The translations under genes were made by a program, and so were the position numbers. Positions 8,333 to 17,054 of a DNA stretch of 34,384 nt are shown in pieces; the stretch's first letter is position 1, and each line of letters opens with the position of its first letter. The notes below the pieces were generated by a model, which saw nothing but the letters and a program-made list of their open reading frames with translations, had not been told where the DNA came from and searched no databases. This DNA comes from Caccovicinus sp964425595 (GTDB taxonomy: Bacteria; Bacillota; Clostridia; Lachnospirales; Lachnospiraceae), in the NCBI GenBank assembly GCA_964425595.1, contig CAYRMW010000021.1:1-34384 (forward strand), read 5' to 3'.

Positions 8333-8860
8333 TCAGCCTCCGCCGAGCAACCTGGCCGCCTTCCCTGCCGCCCGCTTCCGGCAATACATGCGGAACGTGT
8401 AGCAGAGATCAAAGCAGGTCTGTTCATCGCTTTCCGCCGCCAAGATCCAGTCCGGATCAGCGTCCAGATCCGGAAAGAAGGTGTCCGCCTGGTAGGTATA
8501 ATCCAGCGCGGTCACATGGGCAATATCACAATAAGGGAGGAATTGCCGGTAAACCGTCTCGCCGCCCGCGACAAAGATATCCTCATCCGCGCAGCCTTCA
8601 CAGGCCTTCAGGGCCTCCTCCACGCTGCGGCAGACGATCGCTCCCTTCACGGCGATGTCCGGATCGGCAGACAGGATGATATTCGTCCGCCCTGCCAGGG
8701 GGCGGCCCCCCGGCAGGCTCTCCATGGTCTTTCGGCCCATGATGACCACCTTTCCCATGGTCTCTTCCCGAAACATCTTCCGATCCTCAGGAATGTTCGC
8801 CAACAGCTTTCCCCGGAGTCCGATCCCCCAGTTTTTATCCGCCGCAACGATCAGGTTCAC
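8333..8860 (-). CDS. folA: Dihydrofolate reductase
   Basis: This 175-residue DHFR reduces dihydrofolate to tetrahydrofolate with NADPH. Motifs seen are LIVAADKNWGIG at the N terminus, catalytic acid D26 (IPEDRKMF), VVIMGRKTMESLPGGRPLAGR (folate and NADPH contacts) and IFVAGGETVYRQF. The start is a GTG at 8858-8860 overlapping the TGA of the upstream ThyX-like gene (GTGA), with AGGAGGAG about 6 nt before it; a longer frame beginning at 8944 would add 28 residues unlike DHFR. The tight coupling to a ThyX-family gene is functionally suggestive. A DHFR is needed when thymidylate is made by ThyA, whereas ThyX enzymes return tetrahydrofolate directly. Confidence 0.95.
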   Translation of the reverse strand: MNLIVAADKNWGIGLRGKLLANIPEDRKMFREETMGKVVIMGRKTMESLPGGRPLAGRTNIILSADPDIAVKGAIVCRSVEEALKACEGCADEDIFVAGGETVYRQFLPYCDIAHVTALDYTYQADTFFPDLDADPDWILAAESDEQTCFDLCYTFRMYCRKRAAGKAARLLGGG

Positions 8861-9498
8861 TCTGTCTCCTCCTGTACTTCTTCTGCCGCGATCAGTTCTC
8901 TTCCATAAGGAAGGGACAGGATCCAGCCGCAGAATGTGCGCCATTCTTCCAGCTTGTGGCTTTTTCTGGCATTGTAGATATTCACCAGAGTTTCATAGTT
9001 CATCGAACAGGTACGCGTCTGGTTGTAGCTGGACGGAAGAAGCTGGATTAAGTCGTACCAGTCTTCCTTTTTCCTGCCTTCTTCCATAAACTTCCGGCGG
9101 ATGGATTCCAGATGGCCGATCACCTCGTCCATAAACGCCAGCGTCTCCGGCGTCATATGATCAACGCTGAAATCCTCCCGCGCAAATGACTTGCTGTGGA
9201 TCTTATGCATGGTGCTGGTAGAGTTCGCCACGGTCGCCACCTTATAGGTGTCGTATTCCTTCCACCAGTACAGCGGCGCCGTAATATCCACCGAAACAAA
9301 AATCTGGCGCAGGAACTTGCGGTGATCGCTCCCTGCTTTCCTGAGACGGACGGCCAGATCCAGATCATTCGGCCCCAGCATATACCGGCCCTGCTCATCA
9401 TAAAAGCTGTCCATCCGGTGCCAGCTGTTCATCGGATTCCTGGCCCCTCTTACCGCGTTTTCCAGGTTCATCACACTGGTGCGTTCCAATTTGATCAT
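8857..9498 (-). CDS. Divergent ThyX-family (flavin-dependent thymidylate synthase-like) protein
   Basis: This 213-residue protein appears to have the ThyX fold. The C-terminal half keeps the family pattern LP...N...L......R......E.R (QLLPSSYNQ, NYETLVNIYNARKSHKLEEWR), and the middle has a region, APLYWWKEYDTYK followed by VATVANSTSTMHK, at the place of the ThyX signature RHRxxSxNExSxRY. Only the Asn/Ser part of that signature is recognisable; the flavin- and dUMP-contacting arginines are not. So either activity is altered or lost, or my alignment is off. The start has AGGAGGACCCT directly before ATG, and the stop overlaps the folA start. It is the first gene after a strong promoter. The coupling to folA supports a role in thymidylate/folate metabolism. 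The family call is inference from motif spacing. Confidence 0.55.
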   Translation of the reverse strand: MIKLERTSVMNLENAVRGARNPMNSWHRMDSFYDEQGRYMLGPNDLDLAVRLRKAGSDHRKFLRQIFVSVDITAPLYWWKEYDTYKVATVANSTSTMHKIHSKSFAREDFSVDHMTPETLAFMDEVIGHLESIRRKFMEEGRKKEDWYDLIQLLPSSYNQTRTCSMNYETLVNIYNARKSHKLEEWRTFCGWILSLPYGRELIAAEEVQEETE

Positions 9499-9525
9499 AG
9501 GGTCCTCCTCATATCATCTTGTATG

Positions 9526-9553
9526 ATTATACAGGAATTTGAAGAAATTGCAA
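9526..9553 (-). promoter_or_regulatory. Sigma-A promoter of the thyX-like/folA/nfn/kduI unit
   Basis: TTGCAA (9548-9553) and TATAAT (9526-9531) are spaced by 16 bp on the minus strand, about 28 bp before the ThyX-like ATG. A small inverted repeat, TGTAT-GATT-ATACA, overlaps the -10. The -35 lies 4 bp past the addA stop codon, and I see no terminator between, so addBA transcripts may run into this unit. Confidence 0.75.
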
Positions 9554-9557
9554 CTGG

Positions 9558-12500
9558 TTAACGGAAAGAGCGGCTGCCGGACGCAGCCGGCTGCCACGGT
9601 CCTTCCACGAAAAAGCCTTCCTGGAACCGGAGAGAATAAAGGACCGCTTCCTTCACTTTTGCCCCGGTCAGCTGCTCCAGCGCCCGGGCATAACAGCGAA
9701 TCTGGACGCGGTAGCGCTCCATAAGTTCCTGCGCGGATCCTGCCCGGTCGGTCTTATAGTCCACCAGAAGGAGGCCGTCTTCTTCCTCCACATAAGCATC
9801 GATCATGCCCTGCACCAGTACCAGCTCATCCGAATCCGCCGCATCCATCTCCCTTGCCGGAATCCCGACCATAAACTGCGTTTCTCTGTGTAACCGTCCC
9901 TCTTTTTCTGCGTTTCTCATCCGCTGCCCCAGGGGACTCTGGAAAAACGACCACAGCACCCGGCTGTCGGCAAGCCTTCGTTCTTTCGCGGAGACCTTGC
10001 CCTCCTTTACCAGCCGTTCCAGTTCTTCCGTCACCTGGCGCAGGGAGCTGCAGCGGGCAAAGGGCAGATGCTGCAGCATCTTGTGGTAGGCCGTCCCCCT
10101 GGCGGCACCTCCGCCATAAAAGTCCGGTCTTTGCCTTTCCTGTTCCGGCTCTTCCCAGTCCGGGACAGGAGGTTGCGCTTCCCCGTCCTCCCGCTCTCCG
10201 TACAGATGGAGCACGCCCTCCCACTCTTCCTCCCGGCTCTGGCGTTTGAGTTCCGAAACGGACATCATGGCATAAAGCGAGATATCCTCCTGATAAGGAT
10301 ACTGATAGCGAAGAACGGCGTCCAGCCTGCGGCGGTATTCCTCATCCGGTTCCCTTTCCCGCGCAGCGGCAAGAAGCGCCTTCGCAGACAGCGCCCGCAC
10401 AGCCTCCTCTGCCAGGCTTCCGCTCAGGAAACCCGCAGCCGAAACCTGTCGGCAGGAAAGAATGTCCGCGCGCGCCGGCATCGCCATCAGAATCCAGTCC
10501 AGATAGGAAGCCGCGCCGGAAAGAGAAGTAAAGGGAAGCGTTCCCTCCGGGAGGCTTTCCTTCCTCCGAAGGAGCCCGGCGGGATCCGTAAAGATCCCCC
10601 ACCGCTCCAGCTTCGTCTCCAGATAAGGTTCCGACGCAGTCATCACCAGCTTTTCCCTGGCACGGGTCATCGCCACATACAGCACCCGGAGTTCCTCCCC
10701 CATCCCTTCCAGTTCCAGCTTCCGCCTGAGGACCTGTTTTTTCAGAGTGGGCATTTTCAGACGATGCTCCAGATCCACATGATCGGCAGCTACCCCAAGA
10801 TCCGGATCGATCAGAAGACGCCCGTAGGCATCCTGTTTGTTGAACTTCTTGCCCATGCCGGCCAGGATCACAATGGGGAATTCCAGTCCCTTGCTCTTGT
10901 GGATACTCATGATCCGCACCGTGCGGTCTTCTCCTCCGGCCATCGTCGCCTCGCCGAAATCCGTATCCACTTTTTTCAGCTTCTCGATGTAGCGGATGAA
11001 ATGAAACAGCCCCTGATAACTGGTGCTCTCATACGCCGCCGCCTTTTCGATCAGCAGGTCCAGATTGGCCTGCCTGGTTTCTCCGGAGGGCATGGCGCAC
11101 ACCCATGCATAATACCCCGTCTCCTGATAGATCTGCTCCAGAAGCTGGTGAATGGGCAGGATGGAAGCCAGCCGCCGGAAACGCGAAAGCAGAGCGGCAA
11201 GTTTCTGTAACTTCCTCCCGATTGCGGCAAATTCCTCTTCCCGGCGCGGACCGTCCTGCGCGGACGCTTCCCCCTTTCCGTCCTCCCACGGACGTTCCCG
11301 CAGCCAGAACTGCCAGGCGCCGTAAATTCCCCGATCCTGCCGTTTCTTTGCGTGACGCTTGCTAACGGCCATCATCCAGGCCAGTTCCTGATCCGTCATG
11401 CCCAGGACAGGCGAAACCATCACCGCGGCCAGGGGGATATCCTGGATCGGATTATCGATCACGGCCAGAAGACTCAGGATCGTCTCGATCTCCACCGTGT
11501 CAAAGAAGCCGCTCTGCGACTGGGCGTATGCGGGGATCCCTTCATTCATCAAACCGTTGACGAACAGTTCAGCCCACCCGGAAATACTCCGCAGCAGGAT
11601 GACCACGTCGCCGTACCTGGCTCTCCGGTAACTCTCCCTGTCCTTGTCCCAGATCATCAGCCCGGTATCCGGATCCGTCAGCTGCCGGATTTTTTCGATC
11701 ACCAGCTTCACTTCGATCTCCCGGCTGGTATAATCCCTGGCCTCCTCATCCAGACCTGCCAGCGCCTCTTTTCCCGTATCGACCACAATAAGCTCCGTCC
11801 CGTTATCCTGTTTTTCCGGAAGCGGCGGGAAGCTGCCGCCCGGATAAAGCGCGTTCTCCGACGTATAATCAATGGCGCCAAGGCTGTGCCCCATGATCCT
11901 GGCAAAAACGGCATTCACGCTCTCCAGTACCTGGGGACGGCTGCGGAAATTCTTTTGCAGCTCGATCTTCTGAAACCGGCTGTCCTGCGTGCTGTAGGTC
12001 CTGTATTTGTCCAGGAAAAGCTCCGGCCTGGCCTGACGAAAGCGGTAAATGCTCTGCTTCATATCGCCCACCATAAACACGTCCGGCTCCCCGAATCTCT
12101 CCCTGGACAGCGCGGCGATCAGGGTCTCCTGCACCTGGTTGCTGTCCTGGTACTCGTCCACCAGGATCTCCTGGTATTTCCGGCTGAAGCGGTCCGCCGT
12201 CGCCGAGGGTTTCCCATCCTCATAAAGCACCGCCAAAGCGTAGTGCTCCAGGTCGGCAAAATCCACCAGGTTCCGCTCCTTTTTCGCCTGCTGATAGCGG
12301 CTGCGAAAGTCCTCTGCCAGCGTTAAAAGCTCTCTCACCGCCGGGGCGCAGCCGGCCATGGACTCCCGGATCTCTTCTTCGGTAAACGCAGCGTACTGAT
12401 CCCGGCACCTGCCCGCGGCCTTCTTGATCCGATTCCGGATAGCAGTCACCTGCTCCTTCTTTGCCGGATCGATTTCTTTTTTCCTTGCCTGCGGGAGGCG

Positions 12501-13343
12501 GTCAAACGCAAGGGCGCGCAGGCCATCGCAAAGCGCATGGAAGGTATCGGCGCGGCCGATCGCTTCCAGCATGGCCCGCTCGGCAAGGAGGTTTGGCAGA
12601 TAGACGGCCGGCCCGTCCGCCTCTGCGCAGATTTCGATGGCCCGGGTCAGCTGATCCGCGAATTCTTCCATCTGCATCCGCACATCCGTCAAAAGAAACG
12701 CCATCCAGCCGCTTCCTTCCAGGCATCGCTCCCCGCCTTCTTCTTCCGGCAAAAATTCCTGACGGCAGTCAGCCAGCCACTTTTCCGGCCAGGGATGGCT
12801 GACGGCAAAGCGGTAGACCTGTTCCACCACCTCCTCTATGCCCCGATCGGTCTTTCCGCCGCCGTAGGTCTCCACAAAATCCACAAATTCCGGGCTGGCC
12901 TCCTGATACTTATCCTCAAATAATTCGCCCATCACATCCGCGCGCAGAAGGGTAAGCTCCCCCTCATCGCCCACGCGGAAGGCCGGATCGAGATCCAGTC
13001 CGGCGTAATGGCTGCGGATCAGGGACAGGCAGAAGCTGTCAATCGTCTGGATCTGCGCGTGAGGCACCATCGCAGCCTGCAGGCGCAGCCGCTTATTCTC
13101 CTTATCTTCGGCAAGCCTCCCGCGTATGGCTTTCCCGATCCGCTCCCGCATCTCTGCGGCCGCCGCATTCGTAAAGGTCATGATCAGCAGACGGTCCAGA
13201 TCCACCGGCTCCTCTCCCTCGGTCACCATCCGCACGATCCGCTCGACCAGCACGGCCGTCTTGCCGCTTCCGGCGGCGGCAGATACCAGCAGGTTGCGGT
13301 TACGGCTCCGAATCACCTTTTCCTGTTCCACGGTCCACTGCAT
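9558..13343 (-). CDS. addA: AddA, helicase-nuclease subunit A
   Basis: This roughly 1261-residue UvrD-like 3'-5' helicase carries a C-terminal RecB-type nuclease. With AddB it resects double-strand breaks, recognises Chi and loads RecA. Visible motifs: Walker A SAAAGSGKTA (21-30), Walker B ILVDEYQDSNQ, motif IV QKNFRSRPQV, motif V SIHKSKGLEFP, motif VI VLYVAMTRAREKL. The nuclease motif GMIDAYVEEEDGLLLVDYKTDR lies near the C terminus, with its catalytic Asp and Lys. The ATG at 13343 has AGGA 5 nt upstream and is preferred over the ATG at 13355, whose purine run abuts the start codon. Either way the gene begins inside the last codons of addB, so translation is coupled. Length matches the family. 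Confidence 0.97.
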   Translation of the reverse strand: MQWTVEQEKVIRSRNRNLLVSAAAGSGKTAVLVERIVRMVTEGEEPVDLDRLLIMTFTNAAAAEMRERIGKAIRGRLAEDKENKRLRLQAAMVPHAQIQTIDSFCLSLIRSHYAGLDLDPAFRVGDEGELTLLRADVMGELFEDKYQEASPEFVDFVETYGGGKTDRGIEEVVEQVYRFAVSHPWPEKWLADCRQEFLPEEEGGERCLEGSGWMAFLLTDVRMQMEEFADQLTRAIEICAEADGPAVYLPNLLAERAMLEAIGRADTFHALCDGLRALAFDRLPQARKKEIDPAKKEQVTAIRNRIKKAAGRCRDQYAAFTEEEIRESMAGCAPAVRELLTLAEDFRSRYQQAKKERNLVDFADLEHYALAVLYEDGKPSATADRFSRKYQEILVDEYQDSNQVQETLIAALSRERFGEPDVFMVGDMKQSIYRFRQARPELFLDKYRTYSTQDSRFQKIELQKNFRSRPQVLESVNAVFARIMGHSLGAIDYTSENALYPGGSFPPLPEKQDNGTELIVVDTGKEALAGLDEEARDYTSREIEVKLVIEKIRQLTDPDTGLMIWDKDRESYRRARYGDVVILLRSISGWAELFVNGLMNEGIPAYAQSQSGFFDTVEIETILSLLAVIDNPIQDIPLAAVMVSPVLGMTDQELAWMMAVSKRHAKKRQDRGIYGAWQFWLRERPWEDGKGEASAQDGPRREEEFAAIGRKLQKLAALLSRFRRLASILPIHQLLEQIYQETGYYAWVCAMPSGETRQANLDLLIEKAAAYESTSYQGLFHFIRYIEKLKKVDTDFGEATMAGGEDRTVRIMSIHKSKGLEFPIVILAGMGKKFNKQDAYGRLLIDPDLGVAADHVDLEHRLKMPTLKKQVLRRKLELEGMGEELRVLYVAMTRAREKLVMTASEPYLETKLERWGIFTDPAGLLRRKESLPEGTLPFTSLSGAASYLDWILMAMPARADILSCRQVSAAGFLSGSLAEEAVRALSAKALLAAAREREPDEEYRRRLDAVLRYQYPYQEDISLYAMMSVSELKRQSREEEWEGVLHLYGEREDGEAQPPVPDWEEPEQERQRPDFYGGGAARGTAYHKMLQHLPFARCSSLRQVTEELERLVKEGKVSAKERRLADSRVLWSFFQSPLGQRMRNAEKEGRLHRETQFMVGIPAREMDAADSDELVLVQGMIDAYVEEEDGLLLVDYKTDRAGSAQELMERYRVQIRCYARALEQLTGAKVKEAVLYSLRFQEGFFVEGPWQPAASGSRSFR

Positions 13344-16300
13344 CCTCTTCCTCATCCTCTCTGGGCAGTATTTCTTTCCATATTTCTTCCGGCGTCAGAC
13401 GCTTCAGTTTCCGGTAACCGTGTCCCGGCGTCTTCCGGTCGAATCCGCAAACCGAATGGTAAGGGCAGTAATCACAGCCCGTCCGATTCCCTTCCTTATA
13501 CGGCGTCATGGCGATATTTCCCTCCAGGATCTCCCGGCCGGCCTTTTGGCAGCGGCCGCGGACATAATCCCGCAGGAAAGCAAACCGCCGCCGGCTGGCC
13601 ACCGATGATCTGGCCTCCTGGATCATTCCGGTCTTCATCGCCACCGGAATCACATCCGATTCCCCCTCGATCTCCCGGTCCATCCGCCGGATCACATCCA
13701 GATCGCTGTTGACCAGCCCGCTCATCCGCAGCTGCTTTCTGATCTGGAATTCAACCTCTTCCTGCGTCATCTCGCCCTGTTTTTCCACGAGCGGATCCTG
13801 GATGTGATAGTAGAAAAGACCGGCAGGGACAACGTCTTTTTCCGGGTTTTGCCGCTCCTCAAGCTCCAGGGCCGCGTCCATATAGACCACCAGCTGAAGC
13901 TGCAGCCCATAGTACATGGCCGTCAGATCAAACCGCTGGGAGCCGGATTTATAATCAATGATCTTGACATAAACGCTGTTTTCATCCTCGCACAGATCCA
14001 GACGGTCAATGCGCCCCTTCAGATACAGGGCCTCCTCACGGGAAAGGGGAATCCGCATGGCCTTCAGATGATCGGCAGCCGAAAAGGACAGCTCAAAGGC
14101 AGCCGGCCGAAAATCGCCCTTTTTCAGCTGCCCGGCCAGCGCCCACATGGTCCTGTCCGTAATGCGCGAAAGACGCCGGATCAGGTAGGCGTTGCGTGAG
14201 GAACTCTGCATGATGGTATTGCCGTATGACTCCGCCGCCTGCTTAACGCAATCGAGGGTCAGCTGCTTTCTCTCCTGGTCTGAAAGGGCCGTCAGCTCCA
14301 GCCCCTGTTCCTTCAGGGAAGCAAAGCACCTCTCCAGGGAGTCATGGAAGAGGTTTCCCATGTCCACCGCACCCACCTCATACTCCTGCCTCTCCATCAG
14401 TTCCAGTCCGTACTTCAGGAAATGGGCATAGGCGCAGGCAGCGTACTGCTCAAGCCTGGTCACGCTTCCCTGGAGGATATTTCCATACAACGCACCGGCC
14501 GCGGCCCGGCCGATCGCGCCTTCCCGGCCGCAGGATACGGCAGCATGCACCAGCGCCTTCACCTGCTCCTCATATTCCGGCCGGGCCAGCAGGCAGGAAA
14601 ACAGATCCATAAACCGCGAATCCTCCACCTCTCCCCGTTCCCGGATTCCCTCGGCCAGACACCGGACCGCTTCCGCCCCCGAGCATGGGAAGAGGGGCTC
14701 TTCCTTTGCCCGGAGCGTCTCCCCGGGGAACAAACTCTCTACTTCCCGGATCAGCGAGGACGGGCGCAGCTCCTTCCCGCTGCCGCTCTGCGCCGCCCAG
14801 GTCAACGTCAGCTGCGCGGAAGGCTTCGTCATCATCATGTACAGATAAAATCGCTGCATCAGACCGTTTTCCCGAGCCGAAGGCGCAAGCTCCACCTGCT
14901 GTTCGGCGAAATACGCCCGCTCCTCATCCGTCAGAAGGCTGCGGTTCTCCTTTCTCTGCGGGACGATCCCCTCATTGACGCCTGCAAAAAACAAAAACCG
15001 GATCCCGTCCAGCCTTGTCCTGGTGATATCTCCCACCACAACCCGGTCTACCGTGGCCGGGATCAGGCCCACCCGGATCTCGCCAAATCCGGCATCCAGG
15101 ATCTGGCTGTACTCCGCCAGGCTCATGGGCTCATCGCCCAGCAGCTGACAAAGACGCGCAAGAAGCCGCTCCGTCAGCTCATACACCTGGCTGTACTCCT
15201 TTGCGGCCTCGCTGCTTCCCTCTGCCATCAGCTGCTCCGAGCGGTCCAGCAGGCGCTCCCGGAGCGACTGCTCTTCCAGAAACGCTTCCAGCGCAGCCGT
15301 TATGGACGCACCCGTCGCCGGCTGCCGGCGCACCGCTTCCCTGAGCGAAAACAGCGGCGCCGTCACGGACTCCCGCAGGGCGTTCAGCTGCTCCAGATTC
15401 AGCTGCTCCCCGCCGGTATACTCCCTGGTCCACTCCTGTTCCCACCGCCGGAAACCGCGGATCCCCAGGGCCTTTACATAATTTTCCATGCGGAACAGCT
15501 CTTCACACGCCTCCTCATCCCCGCCGCCCAGGGCCACCAATCCGGTCTTCAGATACCGGAACATGCTCTCATAAGGAAAGTCCAGGCGCACCGTCTCCAG
15601 GGCCGCACGGATCAGTTCCACCAGAGGGCTGGAAAGAATGCTTTTCTTATCATCCAGGAAAAAGGGGATCCCCTGCTCCGTAAACTGCCGGCGGACCTCC
15701 CGCCCGTAGTTCTCCAGATCTCCCGTGATCACCGCCATGTCCCGGAAACGCGCGCCCTTCCGGATCTCTTCCTGAATGCGGCGGCACACAAAACGGATCT
15801 CCCCGGCCGGATTCTTTTCCTGGCAAAGGATGATCTGCGAAGCCTGACCGGACGCCCCGGCGGTACCGGCGCCATCCGCTCTGCGGGCGTCCTGCGCTTC
15901 CCGCCCCCTCCTTTCGTCCGCTTCCTCATCCCGCCCCCGCAGACGCCGTTCCAGGCAGGCCATCATGGGGCTTTCCCGGAACCGGACAGGCGGATACGCG
16001 CCAAGCAGCACATCCTCCTCATGATCCGCCCCCGCCGCGGACGCCGCGTCGATCATCCGGCAGATCATATGGCGGCTCATGTAAAACAGCTCTTCCATAC
16101 CGGCCTCGCCGTAAAGGGTATCTTCCGGATCCGCGGTCACCGCCGCCATCACGCGGCGGCAGCGGCCCAGGCAGATCTCCAGGATCCGGTACTGCACCGG
16201 CGTAAATCCCGTATAGCCATCCAGAAAAACTTCGCTGCGCGAAAGCTTTTCCCACCGCGGGAGCAGGCGGCAGCAAAGGTCCAGTACTTCCTCCGCTGTG

Positions 16301-16821
16301 GTGAATTTTTCCCGGATATAATCCTGAAATCCCTGATAGAGCATCCGCAGATCCCCGAGCTTATCCTTAAGCACCGGATCTTCCGACGTTTCGCAAAGCG
16401 CGTCCAGCACCTCCGGCGTAACGCCGTACTGGTACATCTCGGAAATCATGGATTTTAGCTGATTGACAAACCCTATCTGGCCCACATGTCTCTGGTAGTA
16501 GCGAAGATCCCGCCGCTTCTCCCCGACGATCCGGCGAAGGACCATGGACTTGCCCATGTCATCCAGCACCGTCAGCGTCTCCGCCGAAAGATCCTCAAAG
16601 ACCCGGAGCGCCAGCCGGTTAAAGCTGAGCACACCCACATTGGTCAGGCCGCGGCGCGGATGCAGGCGGATGATCTCCTTCTGCGTCTGCATGGTGTACT
16701 GCTCCGGAACCAGAAACAGATACTGCCGCTCCGGATGCGCCATGGATTCCCGGATGACGGCGTCATATAAATACCGGGTCTTTCCCGACCCGGACGGACC
16801 GATCACAAATTGTAAGGACAT
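13300..16821 (-). CDS. addB: AddB, helicase-nuclease subunit B
   Basis: This roughly 1173-residue subunit of AddAB has an N-terminal Walker A (GPSGSGKT, 8-15) on an otherwise helicase-like but inactive scaffold that scans for Chi. Its nuclease domain has IIDYKSG as the catalytic motif. The [4Fe-4S] cluster that holds the nuclease domain is built from C1116, C1119 and C1125 (CDYCPYHSVC) plus an upstream Cys in YAACAYAHF. All four are present. The ATG at 16821 has GGGAGGTG 4 nt upstream; an in-frame codon at 16842 has no ribosome binding site. The gene has its own promoter (16905-16933). The transcript opens with a long stem-loop (16845-16889). Confidence 0.97.
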   Translation of the reverse strand: MSLQFVIGPSGSGKTRYLYDAVIRESMAHPERQYLFLVPEQYTMQTQKEIIRLHPRRGLTNVGVLSFNRLALRVFEDLSAETLTVLDDMGKSMVLRRIVGEKRRDLRYYQRHVGQIGFVNQLKSMISEMYQYGVTPEVLDALCETSEDPVLKDKLGDLRMLYQGFQDYIREKFTTAEEVLDLCCRLLPRWEKLSRSEVFLDGYTGFTPVQYRILEICLGRCRRVMAAVTADPEDTLYGEAGMEELFYMSRHMICRMIDAASAAGADHEEDVLLGAYPPVRFRESPMMACLERRLRGRDEEADERRGREAQDARRADGAGTAGASGQASQIILCQEKNPAGEIRFVCRRIQEEIRKGARFRDMAVITGDLENYGREVRRQFTEQGIPFFLDDKKSILSSPLVELIRAALETVRLDFPYESMFRYLKTGLVALGGGDEEACEELFRMENYVKALGIRGFRRWEQEWTREYTGGEQLNLEQLNALRESVTAPLFSLREAVRRQPATGASITAALEAFLEEQSLRERLLDRSEQLMAEGSSEAAKEYSQVYELTERLLARLCQLLGDEPMSLAEYSQILDAGFGEIRVGLIPATVDRVVVGDITRTRLDGIRFLFFAGVNEGIVPQRKENRSLLTDEERAYFAEQQVELAPSARENGLMQRFYLYMMMTKPSAQLTLTWAAQSGSGKELRPSSLIREVESLFPGETLRAKEEPLFPCSGAEAVRCLAEGIRERGEVEDSRFMDLFSCLLARPEYEEQVKALVHAAVSCGREGAIGRAAAGALYGNILQGSVTRLEQYAACAYAHFLKYGLELMERQEYEVGAVDMGNLFHDSLERCFASLKEQGLELTALSDQERKQLTLDCVKQAAESYGNTIMQSSSRNAYLIRRLSRITDRTMWALAGQLKKGDFRPAAFELSFSAADHLKAMRIPLSREEALYLKGRIDRLDLCEDENSVYVKIIDYKSGSQRFDLTAMYYGLQLQLVVYMDAALELEERQNPEKDVVPAGLFYYHIQDPLVEKQGEMTQEEVEFQIRKQLRMSGLVNSDLDVIRRMDREIEGESDVIPVAMKTGMIQEARSSVASRRRFAFLRDYVRGRCQKAGREILEGNIAMTPYKEGNRTGCDYCPYHSVCGFDRKTPGHGYRKLKRLTPEEIWKEILPREDEEEDAVDRGTGKGDSEP

Positions 16822-16844
16822 GAAACACCTCCCGCCGATCATCC

Positions 16845-16889
16845 GGCACGGATAAGCCCTGCACGCCGCGCGCAGGGCTTATCCGTGCC
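16845..16889 (-). repeat. Perfect 18-bp inverted repeat at the 5' end of the addBA mRNA
   Basis: The arms 16845-16862 and 16872-16889 are perfectly complementary over 18 bp with a 9-nt GC-rich loop. No T-run follows on either strand, so it is not a typical terminator. It begins about 9 nt after the predicted transcription start and ends about 24 nt before the addB ATG, just ahead of the ribosome binding site. Possible roles are mRNA 5'-end protection, an RNA or DNA binding site for a regulator, or a palindromic repeat element. Confidence 0.85.
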
Positions 16890-16904
16890 ATACGGTCACC
16901 AGAT

Positions 16905-16933
16905 ATTATACTTTCCTTTTGCGGAATCCGCAA
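16905..16933 (-). promoter_or_regulatory. Sigma-A promoter of addBA
   Basis: TTGCGG (16928-16933), a 17-bp spacer and a perfect TATAAT (16905-16910) lie on the minus strand about 85 bp before the addB start. Confidence 0.75.
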
Positions 16934-16976
16934 GGATAAGCAAAGATCGCGGGTGTTTCCGTCTCTTGGCCGCGGC

Positions 16977-17009
16977 AAAAGCGCCGCTGCCCCAATCGGT
17001 ACCGGCGCT
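16977..17009 (-). terminator. Possible terminator of the peptide-transporter operon
   Basis: On the minus strand AGCGCCG (17003-17009) pairs with CGGCGCT (16980-16986), followed by only four T residues. An alternative pairing, GCTGCC with GGCAGC, competes with it. It lies about 45 bp beyond the last gene of the upstream operon and before the addBA promoter, where a terminator would be expected. Confidence 0.35.
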
Positions 17010-17054
17010 CCCTCGCGGCAGCCACTCTTCTGCCTTTATGCTTCTCTTTGTCTG

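Noticed and set aside
8861..8944. 28-residue N-terminal extension of DHFR
   Set aside because: It lies inside the ThyX-like gene, and the GTG at 8860 has the ribosome binding site and gives the normal DHFR start.
14344..16458. A 704-codon open frame on the plus strand, and other long plus-strand frames such as 7295-8908 and 5080-6462
   Set aside because: They lie wholly opposite well-identified genes (addB; nfnA, the epimerase and folA; nfnB), show no recognisable domains, and arise from the GC-rich third codon positions of the true genes.
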